Positions 42,880-51,636 of a stretch of DNA of 64,000 nucleotides are shown piece after piece. How positions within the stretch are numbered: the first letter of the stretch is position 1; the number at the start of each line of letters is the position of its first letter. The notes under the pieces are model-generated. The model saw only the letters and a list, made by a program, of their open reading frames with translations, did no database searches and was not told the origin of the DNA. The stretch is taken from positions 96,456-160,455 of the forward strand of contig CAISJD010000049.1 of the NCBI GenBank assembly GCA_903885605.1. Direction: 5' to 3'. Origin of the DNA: an uncultured Chthonomonas sp. Lineage in GTDB: Bacteria > Armatimonadota > Chthonomonadetes > Chthonomonadales > CAJBBX01. Made by a program: the position numbers and the translations under genes.

Positions 42880-43814
42880 ACCATTCTGTGAGATGAGTGG
42901 CCTTGTGCTGGACCGGGAGAGACTGCCTTCGCCCCGAGGCGCCCACCGGAGAAGCGAGCAGTGCGACTACAGCCACATGTCCGCCGCACCCTCCCGGCCC
43001 ACAGCAGGCGCGGCGGCGCCATTCGATAGCCTGCGAGCTCTTCTCGCGCCATCCGATCGACTTCCTTCGGGCCGACTTCGATGCCGCGCTCCTTCAATCG
43101 GGTGGGCACGTCGCCAAAGGCGAAGTCGGCCGCGCTCTCGGCGATCAGTGCTCTCGCCCTCAACGTGTAGCGTGAGCCCGACAGGTCACTGGCCTCATCG
43201 AGCGGTGAACTGGTTTCACCGCAAGAGGGACACCGGTACCGTTGGCTGTTGTCGGTTGCGGTACCCTCGCCTGTTACGATGGTACGCTTCCGATCACCAT
43301 GGTGGTAGAGCACCGCCTCGCAGCGTCTGCACCTGAACGCTCGCCCGGTACTGGACCTGACCATCGCCGCCGGCGAGACGAGCTCCCGACGGACCAGCAT
43401 CATGGCCTCATCAACGGCTTCCTCGACGCCCCTCATCTCGCCACCGGCAGCCCCCGCATCCACTGCGAGGTCACCGGTAATGACGGCAAGGCGAGATCAG
43501 CGCCTCTGCCACCAACTGCCGGAACCCGATGTCCTCGGCATCCCTCGGTCACTACCAGGAATGCACACGTGCACAGGACCTCCCTGTGTTACACTGGTCA
43601 TCGAAGCCTCCATGGTGTGGGCAGGTCCCTCGAAGAGCCGTCCCACCATGCAGGCTTCTTTCTATATATATGCCAGTCACTTAGTGCTAATATATGTATA
43701 CATAAACGAGTCCACAGGTGTCGACTCGAACGGCGCGCACACCTCGAGCAGGAAACCGATCCCTCCATGGTGAACCGCATCGGTGTCGCAGATCGTCGAG
43801 GGGAGCCTTTCGCC
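42880..43814. other. Gap with transposase remnant and otherwise non-coding sequence
   Basis: This 935-base gap separates two secreted-protein genes. It holds the transposase fragment at 43013-43463. At 42983-43012 it has a 30-base sequence matching 26 of 30 positions of 40779-40808, the leader of paralog B. Around 43660-43720 there is an AT-rich stretch (TATATATA, then TATATGTATA) unlike the local composition, probably the promoter of the gene at 43815. No intact gene is evident. Confidence 0.5.
43013..43463 (-). mobile_element. Fragment of an ISKra4-like transposase (N-terminal part)
   Basis: About 150 residues from an ATG at 43463. They contain a zinc finger, C-R-R-C and RCPSC with a YHHGDRKRTIVTGEG hairpin between. 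Then come SSPLDEASDLSGSRYTLRARAL and FGDVPTRLKERGIEVGPKEVDRM. This order (zinc ribbon, 'PLDE-x-x-x-LSG', helical DNA-binding region) is that of ISKra4/UPF0236-type transposases. The catalytic core is absent: the frame runs on to 42804 in sequence with no family resemblance. No terminal inverted repeats are visible. It is a dead insertion-sequence remnant. Confidence 0.5.
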
Positions 43815-46583
43815 ATGCGCTGGACGTTCGCCCTGCTTGCACTGGGTTGCGCCGCCGCCGGACCCGCCACGGCCGCGCTGCCCGAACAGACGGTGCTGCT
43901 GCGCCGTATGGACCGCGTTGATCCATACCGGGCCATGGCCGTGCGCTGGTCGGAGAAGTCCTACGTCTATATGGATGTGCAGGACACGACGCTGGACGCC
44001 GCGCGGCCGGGCGCCAACTTCGGCGCGGCGCAGGCGCTGACGCTGGCCGCCGGGCGGCGTGACCGCGTCCTGGTCAAGTTCGGGCAGCTGAACCGCGCGG
44101 TCTGGCGTGGCTCCCAGGTGCTCTCCGTGCGGCTCATCCTCCACCCCGTGCCGGGGCGGTTCGGGCCCAACGTTCGGCTCCGGCTCAGCCGGATGTCTGC
44201 CGACTGGCGCGAGGGCGGCGCCGACGGCGAAGTCCAGTACTGGACCTCCACCTGGAACTCGGCCTTCAGCAGCCCGCGCGGCAACCGGGTGGCGTGGCAT
44301 CTGCCGGGCGCCTCGGGACGCGAGGATCGCCGACTGCGCCCCACGGGTAGCTGGGACACCTCGGTCAGCGTGGACGCCGCCACGGGCGCCCTGGTCCTGC
44401 AGGGCTCCGGGCTCACCGAGGATGTGCGAAGCTGGCTGGCCCGCCAGTACCGCAACCACGGCTGGGTCCTGGAGATGGTGGACCCCACGGGGGCCAAGCA
44501 GCCCCTCTCCTTCTACAGCTCGGAGTGCATGGACAAGCGGCTGCGGCCTGCGCTGGAGGTCACCTTCGCGCCCACCGAGGGCGAAGGCGAGGCCAGGGGC
44601 GTCGACCTGAACGTCACCTACATTGAGCGGACACCCCGCTTCCTGCGCTACCACGACGACGGCGAGACCGCCTACGCCCGCAAGCCCTTCCGATCCGACA
44701 ACCCCGGCATCATGACCCGTCCGCTTAACGGCGCCACGCAGAAGTGGCCGAAGCCGGGCCAACTGCTCACCTACACGGCGCACATCAAGAACACGGGCTT
44801 CGACCGCTACGCCGGGCCGCTGGACTACGCCTGGACCTACAACGGCAAGCGCATCGCCGGCGGGACCACCGCCGTGAACCTGCCGCCGGAGGCCGAGACG
44901 CGCCTGAGCGTGCGGCTGGCCTGGCGGGGCGGGATGGCGGACATCCGCGACGAGCTGCTCATGCTGGAGGTGGATCCGGCGGGCAAGATCGCCGAGATCA
45001 CCAGGAACAACAACGCCCAGACCAAGTACATCAAGGCGCGCACCTGGAAGCACTGGGTCGAGCGCTCCGTCTACGACTACGGCCGCAAGTTCCTCTCGGC
45101 CTACGGCTCCTACAGCTTCGAGGACTACCTGAAGTGGCACGAGCAGATGTGGAACGAGACCTTCCTGGACCGGTCCCGGTTCGACGGCCTGGCCCCTGAC
45201 GGCTGCCGCCAGCGGGTGACGCTGGATGAGATCGAGATCGTCGCCGACGGCAAGCTGCACGGACCCATCCACCGCCTGGCCGACAAGCCGGACTTCCACT
45301 TCGACGGCGAGTGGGGCGCCGAATGGCTGGAGGGGTCCGATGCCGCCGACCCCGCCAAGGTGCAGGAGCTGAAGGACTTCGTGCGGGCCACGCGCATCTT
45401 CCTGGAGGGTTCGCTCATCCACGAGTTGAGCCACCAGGTCCTCGGCGCCTTCGATGTCTACTGGTCGAACCAGGAGCCCTCCATGCCCGGCGAGCCCAAC
45501 GGTAAGGTGAAGCTGAAGCAGGGCGACACCTACGTCACGCGGGGCTCCATGTTCGCCTACCCCGGCCTGATGGGCGGCGATGACTGCCGGCCCAACCCGG
45601 CGTACACCGAGGGGACGGGGCTCTACGAGGCGCACACGGTCTGCGGGCTGAATGCGGGTACGCCCTACCGCAACGGCTTCTTCGGCGAGTGGCAGTACGA
45701 CCTGCCGCGCTCCTGCGCCGTGCGCCTCCTGGCGGCCGACGGCTCCGGGCTGCCCACCGCCAGGGTCACCGTATGGCAGTGCTCCGACAACCGGATCGAC
45801 GACAAGGGCCTCGTGGCCCAGGGGCTTGCGACGAACGCCATCGGCCTGCTCGACCTGCCCATGCAGGAGAGCGGCGAGGGCGCCGATGTGACGACGGCGA
45901 CCGGGCACACGCTGCTGAGGCACAACCCCTTCGGCCGCATCGATGTCGTCGGCGTCAACGTGGTCCTCCTGCTGAAGATCGAGGCCCTCGGCCAGACCGA
46001 CTGGCGGTTCGTGCGCCTCTTCGACTTCAACAAGGCCTACTGGCAGGGCCACCGCGCCCGCTACGCGCTGCCGGTGCCCACCAACATCGTCCCGATGGAG
46101 GTGAACTGGACCGACGACCTGGCCGACCAGCGCCGCGCCGCCACGTCGCTCATCGCCGAGGGCATCGACCACCTGGTGGACGGCGTCCACGGCTCATCCT
46201 GGATCGGCGGACCGGCAGTGGCGGGCTCCTGGGTTCGGCTGGACCTTGGAAGGCCGGTTGCGGTGGCGGCGGTGAGCCTGGAGCAGTCGCAGCACCACGG
46301 CCGCTTCTTCCCCCGGTTCCACATTGAGGTATCCGACGATCCCGACTTCCGCCGCGACGTCACCGTGATCGCGCGGCAAGGGCCGCTCTCGTTCGCCTAC
46401 GCCATGGCCAACGACCGCGACATCGACCCGCAGCACCCGGAGCGGCGTTGGGTAACATACGGGGCGAGGCCCGTCCCCGGCCGCTACCTGCGTTTCGTCA
46501 GCGACGAAGAGACGGACTTCACATCGCTCTCAAGCATCAGCGTCTACGGCCCGGCCAAGGTGAAGCTGCCGCTGAAGCCGTAA
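43815..46583 (+). CDS. Secreted multidomain protein with HExxH metallopeptidase-like core
   Basis: A 922-residue protein; GGGGAG lies about 11 bases before the ATG at 43815, and a signal peptide ends at GPATA. Residues about 45-260 resemble the DNRLRE/disaggregatase-type beta sandwich (DTTLDAARPGANFGAAQALTL, LVKFGQL, WREGGADG). Residues about 305-410 are a CARDB-like domain (LTYTAHIKNTGFDRYAG, EVDPAGKIAEITRNNN). A helical domain follows with H536-E-L-S-H540 in LIHELSHQVLGAF, a zinc-metallopeptidase signature; a later YTEGTGLYEAH may give the third ligand. Residues about 770-915 look like an F5/8-type discoidin domain (GSWVRLDLGRPVAV, RYLRFVSDE). Its substrate is unknown; glycoprotein or mucin-like targets are possible. 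Confidence 0.75.
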   Translation: MRWTFALLALGCAAAGPATAALPEQTVLLRRMDRVDPYRAMAVRWSEKSYVYMDVQDTTLDAARPGANFGAAQALTLAAGRRDRVLVKFGQLNRAVWRGSQVLSVRLILHPVPGRFGPNVRLRLSRMSADWREGGADGEVQYWTSTWNSAFSSPRGNRVAWHLPGASGREDRRLRPTGSWDTSVSVDAATGALVLQGSGLTEDVRSWLARQYRNHGWVLEMVDPTGAKQPLSFYSSECMDKRLRPALEVTFAPTEGEGEARGVDLNVTYIERTPRFLRYHDDGETAYARKPFRSDNPGIMTRPLNGATQKWPKPGQLLTYTAHIKNTGFDRYAGPLDYAWTYNGKRIAGGTTAVNLPPEAETRLSVRLAWRGGMADIRDELLMLEVDPAGKIAEITRNNNAQTKYIKARTWKHWVERSVYDYGRKFLSAYGSYSFEDYLKWHEQMWNETFLDRSRFDGLAPDGCRQRVTLDEIEIVADGKLHGPIHRLADKPDFHFDGEWGAEWLEGSDAADPAKVQELKDFVRATRIFLEGSLIHELSHQVLGAFDVYWSNQEPSMPGEPNGKVKLKQGDTYVTRGSMFAYPGLMGGDDCRPNPAYTEGTGLYEAHTVCGLNAGTPYRNGFFGEWQYDLPRSCAVRLLAADGSGLPTARVTVWQCSDNRIDDKGLVAQGLATNAIGLLDLPMQESGEGADVTTATGHTLLRHNPFGRIDVVGVNVVLLLKIEALGQTDWRFVRLFDFNKAYWQGHRARYALPVPTNIVPMEVNWTDDLADQRRAATSLIAEGIDHLVDGVHGSSWIGGPAVAGSWVRLDLGRPVAVAAVSLEQSQHHGRFFPRFHIEVSDDPDFRRDVTVIARQGPLSFAYAMANDRDIDPQHPERRWVTYGARPVPGRYLRFVSDEETDFTSLSSISVYGPAKVKLPLKP

Positions 46584-46625
46584 CGCCCGGACCACGACAT
46601 CACACCCATCCAGAGGATAACCACC

Positions 46626-48140
46626 ATGCCCATCAAGGTCGCATGCATCGGCGCCGGGAGCGTCGGGTTTACCCGAGCCATTGTTCGGGACATCCTGTGC
46701 GTGCCCGAGCTACAGGACACCCAGTTCGCGTTCACCGACATCAACGAGCACAACCTGGACATGGTGTACCGGCTCTGCGCCCGGGACATCGAGGCCAACG
46801 GCATCGGCGCCACGGTGACCGCCGCGGCCGACCGCCGCGAGGCGCTGGAGGGGGCCGACTACGTCTTCTCCTTCGTGCGCGTGGGCGGCCTGGAGGCCTT
46901 CCAGACCGACATCGACATCCCGCTTCGCTACGGCGTCGACCAGTGCGTGGGCGATACGCTGGCCCCCGGCGGCATCATGTACGGCCAGCGCACCATCCCC
47001 GTGCTGCTGGACTTCTGCAAGGACATCCGCGAGGTGGCGGCGCCGGATTGCCTCTTCCTCAACTACTCCAACCCCATGGCCATGAACACCTGGGCCATCA
47101 ACAAGTACGGTGGCGTCCGAGCCGTGGGCCTCTGCCACGGCGTGCAGGGCGGCCACTGGCAGATCGCCAACGCCCTGGGCCTGCCGCAGGACGAAGTCGA
47201 CATCATCTGCGCCGGCATCAACCACCAGACGTGGTACATCAGCGTGAAGCACAAGGGCAGCGACCTGACGCACAAGGTCCTGGCCGCCTTCGAGAAGCAT
47301 CCCGAGTTCAGCCGCACCGAGAAGGTCCGCATCGACATGATGCGCCGCTTCGGATACTACTCCACCGAGTCCAACGGCCACCTGAGCGAGTACCTGCCCT
47401 GGTACCGAAAGCGCGAGGGGCAGATCCGCGACTGGATCGACCTCGGTAGCTGGATCAACGGCGAGACCGGCGGCTACCTCCGCGTCTGCGTCGAGGGCCG
47501 CAACTGGTTCGACCACGACTTCCCGAACTGGATGGCCTCGCCGCCCATCGACTACAAGCCCGCCAACCGGGGCCACGAGCACGGCTCCTACATCATCGAG
47601 TCGCTCGAGACCGGGCGCTGCTACCGGGGCCACTTCAATGTGGTGAACCGGGGATGCATCACCAACCTGCCGGACGACGCCATCATCGAGACGCCCGGCT
47701 ACGTCGACTACAACGGCATGGGCATCCCCGAGGTGGGCGACCTGCCGCTGGGCTGCGCCGCCGTCTGCAACGCCAGCATCACCGTCCAGCGCCTGGCCGT
47801 GGAGGCCGCGGTGCATGGCGACGACACGCTCCTGCGCCAGGCCATGATGATGGACCCGCTCACCGGCGCGGTCTGCAACCCGCCCGAGGTCTGGCAGATG
47901 GTGGACGAGCTGCTCGTGGGACAGGCCCAGTGGCTGCCGCAGTACAAGAAGCCCATCGCCGCCGCCCGCAAGCGCCTGGCCAAGGGGCCGCGGCTCCCCG
48001 TGCGCGAGGGCTACCAGGGCGCCGCGCGGCTGCATACCAAGAGCGTGGCCGAGATGGAGGCCGACCGGGCCGCCGCCACCAAGAACGCCGGGGAGGCCGA
48101 CAAGGCGCAGGAGCGCCCGGCCGCTGAAGAGGAGGAGTAA
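46626..48140 (+). CDS. GH4-family NAD-dependent glycosidase
   Basis: A 504-residue cytosolic enzyme. The N-terminal Rossmann motif is CIGAGSVGFTR. GH4 features follow: NYSNPMAMNTWA, and the metal ligands C170 (GLCHGVQG) and H200 (GINHQTWY). GH4 enzymes cleave alpha- or beta-glycosides through NAD+-dependent redox and a divalent metal. The sequence around Cys170 and the length fit the alpha-galactosidase/alpha-glucuronidase branch (MelA-like), but specificity is not certain. The tail is acidic (ERPAAEEEE). The xylulokinase gene starts 3 bases after the stop, so the two enzymes form one operon acting on imported oligosaccharides. Confidence 0.92.
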   Translation: MPIKVACIGAGSVGFTRAIVRDILCVPELQDTQFAFTDINEHNLDMVYRLCARDIEANGIGATVTAAADRREALEGADYVFSFVRVGGLEAFQTDIDIPLRYGVDQCVGDTLAPGGIMYGQRTIPVLLDFCKDIREVAAPDCLFLNYSNPMAMNTWAINKYGGVRAVGLCHGVQGGHWQIANALGLPQDEVDIICAGINHQTWYISVKHKGSDLTHKVLAAFEKHPEFSRTEKVRIDMMRRFGYYSTESNGHLSEYLPWYRKREGQIRDWIDLGSWINGETGGYLRVCVEGRNWFDHDFPNWMASPPIDYKPANRGHEHGSYIIESLETGRCYRGHFNVVNRGCITNLPDDAIIETPGYVDYNGMGIPEVGDLPLGCAAVCNASITVQRLAVEAAVHGDDTLLRQAMMMDPLTGAVCNPPEVWQMVDELLVGQAQWLPQYKKPIAAARKRLAKGPRLPVREGYQGAARLHTKSVAEMEADRAAATKNAGEADKAQERPAAEEEE

Positions 48141-48143
48141 CCC

Positions 48144-49676
48144 GTGGCCTACCTGATCGGCATCGATATCGGCACCAGCGGCGCCAAGACCATCCTCATC
48201 GACGAGACCGGCCTGGTGCAGGCCCGCGCCACCGCCGAGTACCCGCTCTCCAGCCCCAGGCCCCTCTGGTCGGAGCAGGACCCCGCCGACTGGTGGGCCG
48301 CCACCTGCTCCACCGTGCGCCAGGTGCTTGAGACCTCCGGCATCGACCCGCGCGAGGTCCGCGGCGTGGGCCTCTCCGGGCAGATGCACGGCGCCGTCTT
48401 CCTCGACGAGGCCAACCGCGTCATCCGTCCCGCCATCCTCTGGAACGACCAGCGGACCCAGGCCGAGTGCGACTGGATCATGGAGACCATCGGGCGCGAC
48501 CGCGTGGTGGAGATGATCTCCAACCCGGTCCTCACCGGCTTCACCGCGGGCAAGATCGTCTGGCTCCGCAACCACGAGCCCGAGGCCTACGCCCGGGTCC
48601 GCAAGGTGCTGCTGCCGAAGGACTATATCCGCCTGAAGCTCACCGGCGAGTTCGCCACCGAGGTCTCCGACGCCTCCGGCACCGCGCTCTTCGACGTGCC
48701 CAACCGGCGCTGGGCCGACGGCATGCTGGAGGGCTGCGGCATCCCCCGCGAATGGATGCCCCGCGCCTGGGAGTCGCCCGAGATCTCCGGCACGATCACC
48801 GACGAGGCCGCGGGCCTCACCGGCCTGGCTCCGGGCACTCCGGTGGCGGGCGGAGGCGGCGACCAGGCCGCCGGGGCCGTGGGCAGCGGCATCGTGGAGA
48901 CGGGCATCGTCAGCAGCACCGTGGGAACGTCGGGCGTGGTCTTCGCCTTCTCGGACAAGCCCATCGTCGACCCGGCCCTGCGGCTCCATACCTTCTGCCA
49001 CGCCGTGCCCGGCAAGTGGCACCTGATGGGCGTCATGCTCTCGGCGGGCGGCTCGCTGCAGTGGTACCGCGACACCTTCTGCGCCGAGGAGAAGTCCGTG
49101 GCCGCCGCCCTGGGCCGCGACCCCTACGAGCTGATCTGCGCCGAGGCCGCCCAGGCGCCGGTGGGCAGCGAGGGGCTCCTCTTCCTGCCCTACCTCACCG
49201 GCGAGCGGACGCCCTACCCCGACCCCTCGGCGCGGGGCGTCTTCTTCGGCGCCACGCGGCGCACGGGCAAGGCCCACTTCGCCCGCGCCGTGCTGGAGGG
49301 AGTGGCCTACGGCCTGGCCGACAGCTTCGGCATCATGGAGGAGATGGGCCTGCCCATCCGCCAGGTTCGAGCCTCCGGCGGCGGCGCCCGCAGCCCGCTC
49401 TGGCGCGCGATCCAGGCCGACGTCACCGGCCACCCCCACGTCCTGACCAACGTGGACGAAGGCCCGGCCCTGGGCGTCGCGCTGCTGGCGGGAGTGGGCG
49501 CGGGCGTCTACCCCAGCGTCGAGGCCGCCTGCCGCCAGGTGATCCGCGTCACCGACGCCGGGTCCGACATCTGCCCGGTGAACCACGCCGCCTACCGGCG
49601 CTACCATGGCGTCTACCGCAAGCTCTACGCCCACCTCCGCGAGGACTTCGCCGAGGTGGCGGCCATCGTCGGCTAG
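48144..49676 (+). CDS. xylB: Xylulokinase (FGGY family)
   Basis: A 510-residue kinase starting at GTG 48144, with GGAGGAG just upstream at the end of the GH4 gene. FGGY-family motifs are IGIDIGTSGAKTILID (phosphate 1), GLSGQMHGAVFLDE, WNDQRTQAE, GGGGDQAAGAVGSG (phosphate 2) and the C-terminal RASGGGARSPLWRAIQAD. GQMHG and WNDQRT are characteristic of XylB, which phosphorylates D-xylulose to enter the pentose phosphate pathway. Pairing with a GH4 enzyme suggests a pentose- or uronate-containing substrate. The downstream exonuclease gene follows after 13 bases but is functionally unrelated. Confidence 0.92.
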   Translation: MAYLIGIDIGTSGAKTILIDETGLVQARATAEYPLSSPRPLWSEQDPADWWAATCSTVRQVLETSGIDPREVRGVGLSGQMHGAVFLDEANRVIRPAILWNDQRTQAECDWIMETIGRDRVVEMISNPVLTGFTAGKIVWLRNHEPEAYARVRKVLLPKDYIRLKLTGEFATEVSDASGTALFDVPNRRWADGMLEGCGIPREWMPRAWESPEISGTITDEAAGLTGLAPGTPVAGGGGDQAAGAVGSGIVETGIVSSTVGTSGVVFAFSDKPIVDPALRLHTFCHAVPGKWHLMGVMLSAGGSLQWYRDTFCAEEKSVAAALGRDPYELICAEAAQAPVGSEGLLFLPYLTGERTPYPDPSARGVFFGATRRTGKAHFARAVLEGVAYGLADSFGIMEEMGLPIRQVRASGGGARSPLWRAIQADVTGHPHVLTNVDEGPALGVALLAGVGAGVYPSVEAACRQVIRVTDAGSDICPVNHAAYRRYHGVYRKLYAHLREDFAEVAAIVG

Positions 49677-49689
49677 GGAGGACCTAACC

Positions 49690-50247
49690 ATGTTCATGAA
49701 GAGGCTGAAAGCGGCGCTGGAGACGGACCCCTGGGTCGTGCTGGATACCGAGACGACGGGCATCGGGCCGGGCGCCGAGGCCGTGCAGATCGGCGTGCTC
49801 TCGTCCGACGGCGACGTGCTGATGGATACGCTGGTGCAGCCGCTGCGGCCCATCCCGCCTGATGCGGTGGCCATCCACGGCATCACCAACGCCATGGTGG
49901 CCGGTGCGCCGAAGATCAGCGAGGTCTGCGATGAGCTACGCGCCCTTCTGACGGATCGCCACTGCGTGGTCTACAACGCGGAGTACGACCTGGGCATCCT
50001 CAAGTCGTCGACCAACATGCGCGGCCTGCTCATCGACTGGTCCCGCACACCCCTCTCCTGGCTCTGCGCCATGCGCACCTACGCCGAGTTCCGGGGCGAG
50101 CCGGGCCGCCGCCCTGGCGACTTCCGGTGGCACAAGCTGGGTGCGGCCTGCGCCTACCAGGGCATCCCGGTCCTCGACGCCCACTCCGCCGTCGCAGACT
50201 GCCGCATGACGCTGCAGTTGGTGCGGAAGCTGCTGGCGGCCGGATAG
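49690..50247 (+). CDS. DEDDh 3'-5' exonuclease
   Basis: A 185-residue exonuclease of the DnaQ/epsilon superfamily; GGGAGG stands 8 bases before the ATG. The five catalytic residues are present: D19 and E21 (LDTETTG), D100 (NAEYDLG), H165 and D170 (DAHSAVADC). HGITNAMV supports an epsilon-like fold. It is a stand-alone domain and could be a DnaQ-like proofreading subunit, a repair exonuclease or an oligonucleotide-degrading enzyme. The chromosomal context, next to sugar genes, does not help. It may be cotranscribed with GH4-xylB. Confidence 0.9.
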   Translation: MFMKRLKAALETDPWVVLDTETTGIGPGAEAVQIGVLSSDGDVLMDTLVQPLRPIPPDAVAIHGITNAMVAGAPKISEVCDELRALLTDRHCVVYNAEYDLGILKSSTNMRGLLIDWSRTPLSWLCAMRTYAEFRGEPGRRPGDFRWHKLGAACAYQGIPVLDAHSAVADCRMTLQLVRKLLAAG

Positions 50248-50268
50248 GGCGGAGAAGCCGAAAGGGAA

Positions 50269-50309
50269 AAGGGGAAGGGGAACGGCTCGTCGCCGTGTGC
50301 CTTCCCCTT
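50269..50309 (+). terminator. Compound hairpin after the exonuclease gene
   Basis: AAGGGGAAGG at 50269-50278 pairs with CCTTCCCCTT at 50300-50309. An inner hairpin, ACGGC (50282-50286) with GCCGT (50292-50296), sits in the loop. It lies 22 bases after the stop of the exonuclease gene. No clear T-tract follows. Confidence 0.45.
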
Positions 50310-50364
50310 GCGCAGCACCGCCAGGATGGGCGTTCGCGATCGGTTCACAACACGGGAGACTTGA

Positions 50365-51093
50365 ATGAAGGTTCGTAAGGCAGTCCTCATGGCGGCGGGC
50401 AAGGGCAAGCGGCTGGGCGCGTTGACGGCCGATCGGCCGAAACCCATGGTGCCGGTGGCGGGTGTGCCCGTGCTGGAGCGCATCGTCAACGGGCTGCGAG
50501 GCGCCGGGGTCGACCAGTTCCAGTTCGTCATCGGCCACTTCGGCCAGGTCATCGAGGACTACTTCGGCGACGGCTCCCGGTGGGATGCCCGCTTCTCCTA
50601 TATCTGGCAGACCGAGATCCACGGCACCGCGGCGGCGCTCAAGCATGGCCGCGAGTTCGCCGGCGACGACGCCATCGTAGGCGGCTACGGCGACATCCTC
50701 ACCGACGTGGGCAACTACAAGGGGATCGTGGGCGACTTCGAGGAGGAGCCCTGCGCCGCGCTGGTCGGCATCAACCTCAGCGACGTCTCGGTGGGCGCGG
50801 CCATCACGCTGGATGGGCGGCGGATGACCTCCATCATCGAGAAGCCTCCGGCCGGCACTGCCATGGGGCCATGGAACCAGAGCGGCCTGTCGGTCTACGG
50901 CCCGGCCATCTGGCCCGCCCTCGATTCGGTCCAACTCTCGCCGCGCGGCGAGTACGAGCTGACCGACGCCATAGCCTGGCTCATCGCCCACGGCGAGGTC
51001 GTCCGCGGCCACAAGCTGCAGGGCCTCTGGTCCGACGTAGGCACCCCGCAAGCGCTGGCCGAGGCTGAAGAGGCGCTGGGCGGGGGCGGCTAG
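50365..51093 (+). CDS. Sugar-phosphate nucleotidyltransferase
   Basis: A 242-residue enzyme with CGGGAGACTTG before the ATG. The nucleotide-binding signature is AVLMAAGKGKRLGALTADRPKPMVPVAG at the N-terminus, followed by GTAAALKHGREF, GGYGDILTDV and IIEKPP. It belongs to the NTP_transferase family that makes NDP-sugars, such as glucose-1-phosphate thymidylyltransferase or mannose-1-phosphate guanylyltransferase. It is at the short end of the range and lacks C-terminal hexapeptide repeats. The specific sugar and nucleotide cannot be read. Confidence 0.88.
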   Translation: MKVRKAVLMAAGKGKRLGALTADRPKPMVPVAGVPVLERIVNGLRGAGVDQFQFVIGHFGQVIEDYFGDGSRWDARFSYIWQTEIHGTAAALKHGREFAGDDAIVGGYGDILTDVGNYKGIVGDFEEEPCAALVGINLSDVSVGAAITLDGRRMTSIIEKPPAGTAMGPWNQSGLSVYGPAIWPALDSVQLSPRGEYELTDAIAWLIAHGEVVRGHKLQGLWSDVGTPQALAEAEEALGGGG

Positions 51094-51117
51094 GCAACGA
51101 CGGCAGCAGAGGTGCGA

Positions 51118-51240
51118 CCCAGGGCGTTGCCCTGGGCTGGAATGGGCCGCGCCTGCGGCGCTTGGGCGTCCGGGTGGGCGCGGCCCGGACCGAGCGCCAA
51201 CGGCGCGCGATAACGGGAGCCCGGGGCAACGCCCCGCTGC
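51118..51240. repeat. Structured inverted-repeat element of about 120 bases
   Basis: GGGCGTTGCCC at 51122-51132 is the exact complement of GGGCAACGCCC at 51224-51234. Inside them GGGCCGCGCC at 51144-51153 complements GGCGCGGCCC at 51177-51186. Each outer arm also folds by itself: CCCAGGGC-GTT-GCCCTGGG at 51118-51136, and CGGGGC-AAC-GCCCCG at 51222-51236. The nested symmetry in otherwise non-coding sequence marks a mobile or regulatory repeat rather than chance. I know similar 'GGGCGTTGCCCTGGGCT' repeats from planctomycete-type genomes. Confidence 0.65.
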
Positions 51241-51318
51241 AGGCCCGTCACGTTCTGCGACGGTGGTTGCCGATGACGCGCGTCGGAAAGACCCATCGTA
51301 CGGGTTGACCTCGCCCCT

Positions 51319-51552
51319 TTATGCGCTGCCCAGCCTAAACGCATCAGGTAACGGCTCGTCAAAGCCCTCGTGCATGGTCATGGCGCCACGGTGGAGGCCT
51401 GGGCGGCGCGGTTGGAGACCCATTCCGCTTGGAACCAGTCTGGCCGAGGCCGCTCCGTCAACGGTGAGGATGACCTCGACACCATCACGGACGAGACCGA
51501 TCATCTCATTGATCCGCGAGGGCATCTCGCGGATGTCCAGTACCACAGGCAT
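51319..51552 (-). CDS. Orphan Phd/YefM-like antitoxin
   Basis: A 77-residue protein from the ATG at 51552, preceded by GAGGA 7 bases upstream. It follows a common antitoxin pattern: VLDIREMPSRINEMIGLVRDGVEVILT, SARLVP, then PGLHRGAMTMHEGFDEPLPDAF. In such modules a PIN-domain gene usually begins right after the LPD-x-F-x-LG tail. Here nothing with a PIN start follows on the minus strand; the next 80 bases lead into the inverted-repeat element. The toxin has probably been lost. Confidence 0.75.
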   Translation of the reverse strand: MPVVLDIREMPSRINEMIGLVRDGVEVILTVDGAASARLVPSGMGLQPRRPGLHRGAMTMHEGFDEPLPDAFRLGSA

Positions 51553-51636
51553 ACCTGATCCTCCCGCGCTCAGTATCGCACAATCCCACCATCCCGTCGA
51601 GAGCCGAGTTCAGCCCGCGCGACCGTTCTCCGCCGC

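Noticed and set aside
42804..43012. Continuation of the transposase-like frame to a stop at 42804.
   Set aside because: The last 70 residues have no resemblance to transposases and overlap a copied leader sequence and the 3' end of the upstream gene; not counted as part of the element.
43677..46190. An 837-codon open frame on the minus strand opposite the HExxH protein.
   Set aside because: Antisense to a gene with signal peptide, recognisable domains and a ribosome-binding site; its own translation has no family features.
46710..49895. A 1061-codon open frame on the minus strand opposite GH4 and xylB.
   Set aside because: It is antisense to two clearly coding genes and owes its length to high GC at third positions. 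The translation is low-complexity (Ala, Val, Gly, His, Asp) with no domain.
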